Shown here in pieces: positions 59,811-64,000 of a stretch of 64,000 nucleotides of DNA. Below the pieces are notes generated by a model that saw only the letters and a program-made list of their open reading frames with translations, was not told the origin of the DNA and did not search any database. The translations under genes were made by a program, and so were the position numbers. The stretch comes from CAVQGM01 sp963712065 (GTDB lineage: Bacteria; Actinomycetota; Acidimicrobiia; Acidimicrobiales; Acidimicrobilacustridaceae), in assembly GCA_963712065.1 (NCBI GenBank), contig CAVQGM010000001.1, positions 1-64,000 of the forward strand. The letters run 5' to 3'. Each line of letters starts with the position of its first letter. The first letter of the stretch is position 1.

Positions 59811-59837
59811 GATCACCTCCGCGCCGTCACGGCCGCC

Positions 59838-61094
59838 TCACCCGGGCGATGCTCGGTCGAGGTGCGGGAGGTGGACGACGACACCGAAGCGCCCGACGTC
59901 GCCGTGTGCCCGCTCCCAACCGCCGCGGATCTCCGCCAGGCACGTCGCCGTCCCCGCCGCCCCGACCGTCTGGGAGATGAGCGGACGGTAGGCGCGGGCG
60001 GCGTCCCTCGGCAGGTGCCCGACGAGACGATCGTCGATGACGACCTCGACCGCGTTCGGGTCGTAGGGGTTGTCGTCCTGGGGCACCAACCGGGCGACGG
60101 TCTCCTCGTGGGCGCCCGTCCAGGTGCGGCGCCCACCGGTGAGCACCAGCAGCGCGTCCTGGTGGGCGCTCTCCCCCACCACGTCCACGACGACCTCGGC
60201 GCTCAGGGTCGGCGCCGCCGCCGGCGCCCGTGCCGACGGTCGGCCGGCAGAGGGGACGGATTCCGGATGGACCACACGACGGAGGGCCTGGATGCCGCCA
60301 CCGCGGCGGCAGCCGAAGCAGAACCACCGACAGCCCGCGCCGTCGATGTGGAGCGACGGTCGGTGGTCGTCGTGGAGGGGGCAGAGCACCATGACCTCGT
60401 GGGGCACCTCCCCGGGCACCTCGTCGGGCTCGACGTCGATCCCCAGCTCGGCCCACAGGCCGGCGAACTCGGCTCGCTCGGTCGGGGTACGGCTCATGGC
60501 CGGGGCGTGGTCGGAACCGGCCGGACGATCGAGCGCCACCGACAGGTCATCGAGCCACTCGGGCACGGGGGCGAGCAGGTGCTCGTCGGGCGCGTGCCCG
60601 ACGAGCCATCGGTACCGGCTCCCCGACGCATGCCGACTGGGGGGCACCACGACCATGCCGCCCTCGGCCTTCAGGTCGAGTCCGGGGGCGAGTGGACGGG
60701 ACGGCACGAGGTGCGAGGGGTGGGCGAGGTAGAGGTGCCGGCCTCCACCCCCGGTGAGGCTGGTGACGGTGTCCGGCAACGGCGCGTGCCGGGCCTCGAG
60801 GGAGGCGAGGGAGGCGTCGCCGCCGTGTCGCGGGTCGACGTCGAGGACGACGATGGCCGAGACCCACCCGGTGACCACCCCGATGTTGGCGTCGGGCCAC
60901 CGCTCCCACCAGGACTCGAGCTCGGCGGGCGTCGGCGCCCGGCTCATCCAGTGCTCCCAGCGGACGTGCGGGTGCTTGCCGGGTGACGGGCACGCCGCCC
61001 GCCCGCATCCGCAACGACCGTCGACGACGCCGTGGACGGGGACCACCGACCAGCCCCGCGCCGCCAGCGCGAGCGCATCGGTCACGTCGGGCAC
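59838..61094 (-). CDS. Prim-Pol / zinc-finger / HIRAN domain protein
   Basis: A 418-residue protein with three recognisable parts. Residues about 5-185 are a bifunctional primase-polymerase domain (metal-binding Asp85-x-Asp87 in IVVLDVDP, TSLTGGGGRHLYL, GGMVVVPPSRH). Residues about 236-265 form a CHC2-like zinc finger (CPLHDDH...C-F-G-C). Residues about 303-395 look like a HIRAN domain (VVGESAHQDALL, VPQDDNPYDPNAVEV, VGHLPRDAARAY), which in other proteins recognises free 3' DNA ends. No helicase domain follows. GTG 61094 has AGGAG eight bases upstream. Prim-Pols usually belong to plasmids and phages, but no integrase or replicon genes are near. A DNA-repair priming role is inference. Confidence 0.8.
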   Translation of the reverse strand: MPDVTDALALAARGWSVVPVHGVVDGRCGCGRAACPSPGKHPHVRWEHWMSRAPTPAELESWWERWPDANIGVVTGWVSAIVVLDVDPRHGGDASLASLEARHAPLPDTVTSLTGGGGRHLYLAHPSHLVPSRPLAPGLDLKAEGGMVVVPPSRHASGSRYRWLVGHAPDEHLLAPVPEWLDDLSVALDRPAGSDHAPAMSRTPTERAEFAGLWAELGIDVEPDEVPGEVPHEVMVLCPLHDDHRPSLHIDGAGCRWFCFGCRRGGGIQALRRVVHPESVPSAGRPSARAPAAAPTLSAEVVVDVVGESAHQDALLVLTGGRRTWTGAHEETVARLVPQDDNPYDPNAVEVVIDDRLVGHLPRDAARAYRPLISQTVGAAGTATCLAEIRGGWERAHGDVGRFGVVVHLPHLDRASPG

Positions 61095-61133
61095 GTCACC
61101 GCTCCTGCGGCGGCGGCGCCCTGCGTGCCGGGC

Positions 61134-61181
61134 TCATGTCCGGGTGATCGGGATCAGGTTGCGTCGTGCCAGTGCTCCCAT
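61134..61181 (-). CDS. Possible 15-residue leader peptide
   Basis: ATG 61181 is preceded by GGAGG at seven bases and reads MGALARRNLIPITRT before TGA, about 40 bases upstream of the Prim-Pol start. The strong ribosome-binding site on such a short frame suggests a translated leader, but chance is possible. No obvious regulatory codon run is present. Confidence 0.25.
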   Translation of the reverse strand: MGALARRNLIPITRT

Positions 61182-61240
61182 GTGGTGACCTCCGACGATT
61201 CGCGACGGTCCCTCCTGATCATCCTCCGACCGTCCCACCG

Positions 61241-61263
61241 GTGACGACAGGGTCGATCGTCAC
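61241..61263 (-). terminator. Hairpin after the AAA-TPR gene
   Basis: GTGACGA (61241-61247) and TCGTCAC (61257-61263) with a nine-base loop, flanked by CCGACC/GGTCGG that could extend pairing, 23 bases past the end of the minus-strand gene. Confidence 0.4.
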
Positions 61264-61286
61264 GGTCGGGCCCCCGCCCGAAGGTG

Positions 61287-64000
61287 TCAGCGGGCGAGGA
61301 GGCTGCGGGCCCGTTCGATCTCGCGGGCCATGCCGAGCTCCTCCGCGATCACGAGGGCGTGGCCGGCCAGGTCGGCGGCGTGCGGTCGATCGGCGGGGTC
61401 GCCCGTCCGGGTGAGCATCTCCGCCCATCCGACCGAGGTGATGGCCGAGTACCCCGCGAGTCCTTTGTCCTGGCAGAAGGTGGCGGCGGCGCGATAGTGG
61501 CGGTCAGCGTCGCCGGTGCGGCCCTGGGTGGCGGCCAGGTCGGCGAGGACCAGCGCCACCGGCGGTCCCGGGCCACCTAGCCGTTGGTGGCGATGCGGTC
61601 GGCGTAGGGCTGCGAGGGCCTGCTCGAGTCGGCGGGCCGCCTCCCGGTGGTCGGTGGCGACCGTCACCGTCGCCAGCACCGATAGGGCGGTCAGCCCCAT
61701 CCAGGAGTGCGTGACCCACGATAGGACGTCGTCGGCGAGGAGGTCGTCGAGGATCCGCCGTGCCCGGTCCGTGGCGCCGGTCTCGGCCAGGACGAAGGCC
61801 TCCATGGCGCGAGACTCGTGGGAAGGTCGGCGACGTCGCCGACCGCGGCGAGGACGGTGTCGCCGATCTCGGCGAGACGGCCGCGCATCCAGAACAGGTC
61901 GATCAGCATCACGCCGGTGAGGATCACGACGCGACCCCTCACCGGAACGGCGCAGGTAGGTCGGCATCGCCTCGATCCGCCGTTCGGCGTCGTCGAGGCG
62001 GCCCTCGAGGAGGGCCAGGCAGGCCCCGTACCAGGTGGCGTAGAACGCGTGGATCGGTTGGCGGAGGGCGTCGAGCAGGCGTTCGGCGTCGTCCAGGTCG
62101 GCACGGGCACCGTCGAGGTCCCCGGCCTCGATGCGACACGTGGCCCGGTGCGTTCGGGCCCGCTGCGCGGATTCGAGGTCGTGCACACGGTCACTGATGG
62201 TGACCATCTCGTCGCACAGGCCCACCCGCTCCCCGAGGTTGTCGGGGGTGGAGTAGGGCGTGTAGGCGCCGACCAGCACCTTGGCCAGGGTCGGGTCGTG
62301 CCCCAACCGGCGGGCCATGGCGATCGCCTCGGCAGCCGCCGTCTGCCCGCGGCGCACCGAGGCGGCCGAGTCGACCAGCAACCCCGTGCGCGTCGCCTGG
62401 ACGGCAAGCAGCCGGGCACGGGAGGTGCTGTCCTCGGGGTCTGTACGGGCCAGGGCGTCCTCGACGACCCCGAGACAGGGGTCGGGGTCGGGGCCGAGCC
62501 ACCATGGCCCGGTGCCGGGCGCGGGGCCGGCGAGAGCGGCCCGGGCCAGCCGCGCCGGGTCGTCCAACCGCCGGGCGCCGTCGGCGGCCGCGAGCAGGGC
62601 CGCCTCGCCGGCCACGACGTCGCCGGCTCGGTGCAACGCCTCCGTCAGGTCGATCCGCAGGTCGCAGGACTCCCCGGTGTCGGCCAGCCCGGCCGCCTCC
62701 AGCAGGTCGAGCGCGGCGCGGTGGTGGCTGGCGGCTTCCTCGAAGGCCAGGTCCTCTCGTGCCCGGTCGGCGGCCCGGCGCCGGGAGCGGACGGCCACGT
62801 CGACGCCGACCAGGGGAGCGGCCTGGGTGGCGTGATGAGCCAGCTCGCCGAGTCGCCGCTCGCCGCCGGGGAGCGCGTCGAGGGCGCCGAGGACGTCACG
62901 GTGCTGGCGGATGCGCTCGGAGGGAGTGAGGCCGCGGTAGAGGGCGTCGCGGATGAGGGCGTGGGCGAACTGGCGACCCCCGAGCACCTCGTGGGTCCCG
63001 ACCAGACCGGCGGCTTCGGCGTCGGCCAGGGCGCCGAGGACGAGATCGTCGTCACCGACCACCGCACACAGCAGGGGGAGGTCGAAGCGCTGGCCGATCA
63101 CCGCGGCGGTGCGCAGGACGGCTTGGTGGGTGGGCTCGAGCTGGGCGACCCGAGCGGCGACCATGGTCGAGGCGCCCTGCGGCACCCCGAGGGCGGCCAG
63201 GTCGATCTCGTCGCCCCGGATGGCCCCGTTGCCCCGGATGGCGTGGAGGATCTCGGTCACGAAGAACGGGTTGCCGTCGGTGGCCTCGTAACAGGTCGCG
63301 GCTCAACCGACCGGTCTCGACGGCGACGACCGGTCGCCTCGTCGGCCAAGGCGACCACGTCCGGCTCGGTCAACCCGGTCAGGTGCTGCAGCCGAACCCC
63401 CAGGGACGCGGTGGGCCTCGACGAGCAGCTCGGTGAGGGGGTGGCCCGGACCCACCTCGGTCTCGCGGTAGCAGCCGATCAGCAGCACTCGCAGCGGCAG
63501 GTCGACCTGCAGCAGGTGGGTGACGAGGGCGATGGTGGGCCGGGCCGCCCACTGCAGGTCGTCGAGCACCACCATCAGGGGCCGGGTCCGGGAGATGTTG
63601 GACAGCAGCTCCGCCACCGCCTCGAAGAGCCGGTAGCGCTGGGTCTCGGGCTCGGCGGGCAGCGGTTCGGCCAGCCCCGGCACCCGCTCGGCGAGCTGGG
63701 GGGTGAGGCGGACCAGCTCTCCCGACAGCGACCCGAGCTGGCCGGCGAGCTCCGCCTGGGGGCAGGCGCGGAGGTAGCCGCCGAGGGCCTCGACCACCGG
63801 CTGGTAAGGGACGCCCAACTCCGGTTCGGCCCGACCGTAGAGCACCACGCCACCCTCGGCTCCGACCGGGTCGCGAACTGGGACACCAACCGGGTCTTGC
63901 CGATCCCGGGCTCGCCGGCCACGAACAACGCCCGCCGCTCACCGGCCACCACGGCCGCCCACGCCTCGTCCAACCGGTCGAGCTCGGCGTTGCGGCCGAC
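61287..64000 (-). pseudogene. AAA ATPase / TPR signal-transduction protein, partial and multiply frameshifted
   Basis: The 3' part of a large STAND-type regulator runs off the right edge. VGRNAELDRLDEAWAAVV opens an AAA_16 module at 64000; Walker A is FVAGEPGIGKTRLV and Walker B MVVLDDLQWA. After TEILHAIRGNG a long TPR-like helical region (63260-61287) continues to the C-terminus. The coding frame changes at about 63865, around 63400, near 63295, and twice around 61940 and 61822, where a compensating pair encloses MLIDLFWMRGRLAEIGD. Between breaks the protein is well conserved and stop-free, so small indels are the problem rather than old decay. Its N-terminal sensor or kinase/cyclase part, if any, is outside the window. 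Confidence 0.75.

Noticed and set aside
59838..61094. Prophage or plasmid remnant around the Prim-Pol gene
   Set aside because: No integrase, helicase, capsid or partition genes and no att-like repeats are near; neighbours are ordinary chromosomal enzymes.

Overview
The window is 64 kb of very GC-rich bacterial DNA. Frequent GTG starts, ATGA/GTGA gene overlaps, a 13E12-type DUF222-HNH endonuclease, DUF6325-SHOCT and DUF7144 proteins and a LAL-type LuxR regulator point to an actinobacterium. An Acidimicrobiia-like (Iamia/Ilumatobacter-type) member is my best guess, but that is inference. There is one RNA gene, a tRNA-Val, and no CRISPR array, intact prophage or complete insertion sequence.

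Region 1 (1 to about 15.3 kb) is visibly less GC-rich than the rest. It starts with a fragment of a zinc alcohol dehydrogenase, then a three-gene importer operon: a fused LivH-LivM permease, a fused MFS-LivF-LivG protein (frameshifted) and a substrate-binding protein. A frameshifted luciferase-like monooxygenase, a haloalkane dehalogenase, a DinB-fold protein, a TetR regulator, a lipoprotein, an MBL hydrolase and a MacB-like ABC pair follow. It ends at an IS3-type transposase remnant lying against the 3' side of the tRNA-Val (15668-15741), the classical signature of an integrated island.

Region 2 (15.9-29.7 kb) is housekeeping or accessory: a 2OG-Fe(II) oxygenase, a three-times frameshifted HNH endonuclease, two translationally coupled SDRs of which the second lacks its catalytic Tyr and Lys, a NUDIX hydrolase, an inositol-phosphatase-like enzyme, small unknown proteins, a GT-C-like membrane protein, a large LuxR regulator, a lipoprotein and two DUF6325 paralogues.

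Region 3 (29.7-50.3 kb) is the most interesting. A six-gene minus-strand operon encodes an acyl-CoA dehydrogenase, a 2,776-residue Pfa/PKS-like synthase (KS-AT-KS-ACP-ACP-ACP-KR-DH), a 1,792-residue single-chain carboxylase whose biotin-carboxylase domain looks dead, an Sfp-type phosphopantetheinyl transferase, GpsA and a PaaI-type thioesterase. Convergent to it is an AMP-ligase/ACP/membrane-acyltransferase fusion behind an IdeR/DtxR-like box. Together these read as a system that makes malonyl-type extender units, builds an unusual fatty acid or polyketide, supplies glycerol-3-phosphate and perhaps transfers the chain. All three tandem ACPs carry Thr where the phosphopantetheine Ser is expected, and their DNA repeats are nearly identical.

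Region 4 (50.3-64 kb) holds a DUF4389 membrane protein, a membrane-anchored alpha/beta hydrolase, a CPA1 antiporter, and a stress/RNA-repair neighbourhood: a Balon-like baeRF3 protein divergent from RtcB, then archease and a phosphoribosyltransferase-hydrolase fusion. NadX, a chromosomal Prim-Pol/zinc-finger/HIRAN protein and the broken, truncated 3' part of a large AAA-TPR regulator complete the window. Several genes carry frame breaks (LivF domain, LLM oxidase, HNH, AAA-TPR); sequence alone cannot tell assembly indels from real pseudogenes.
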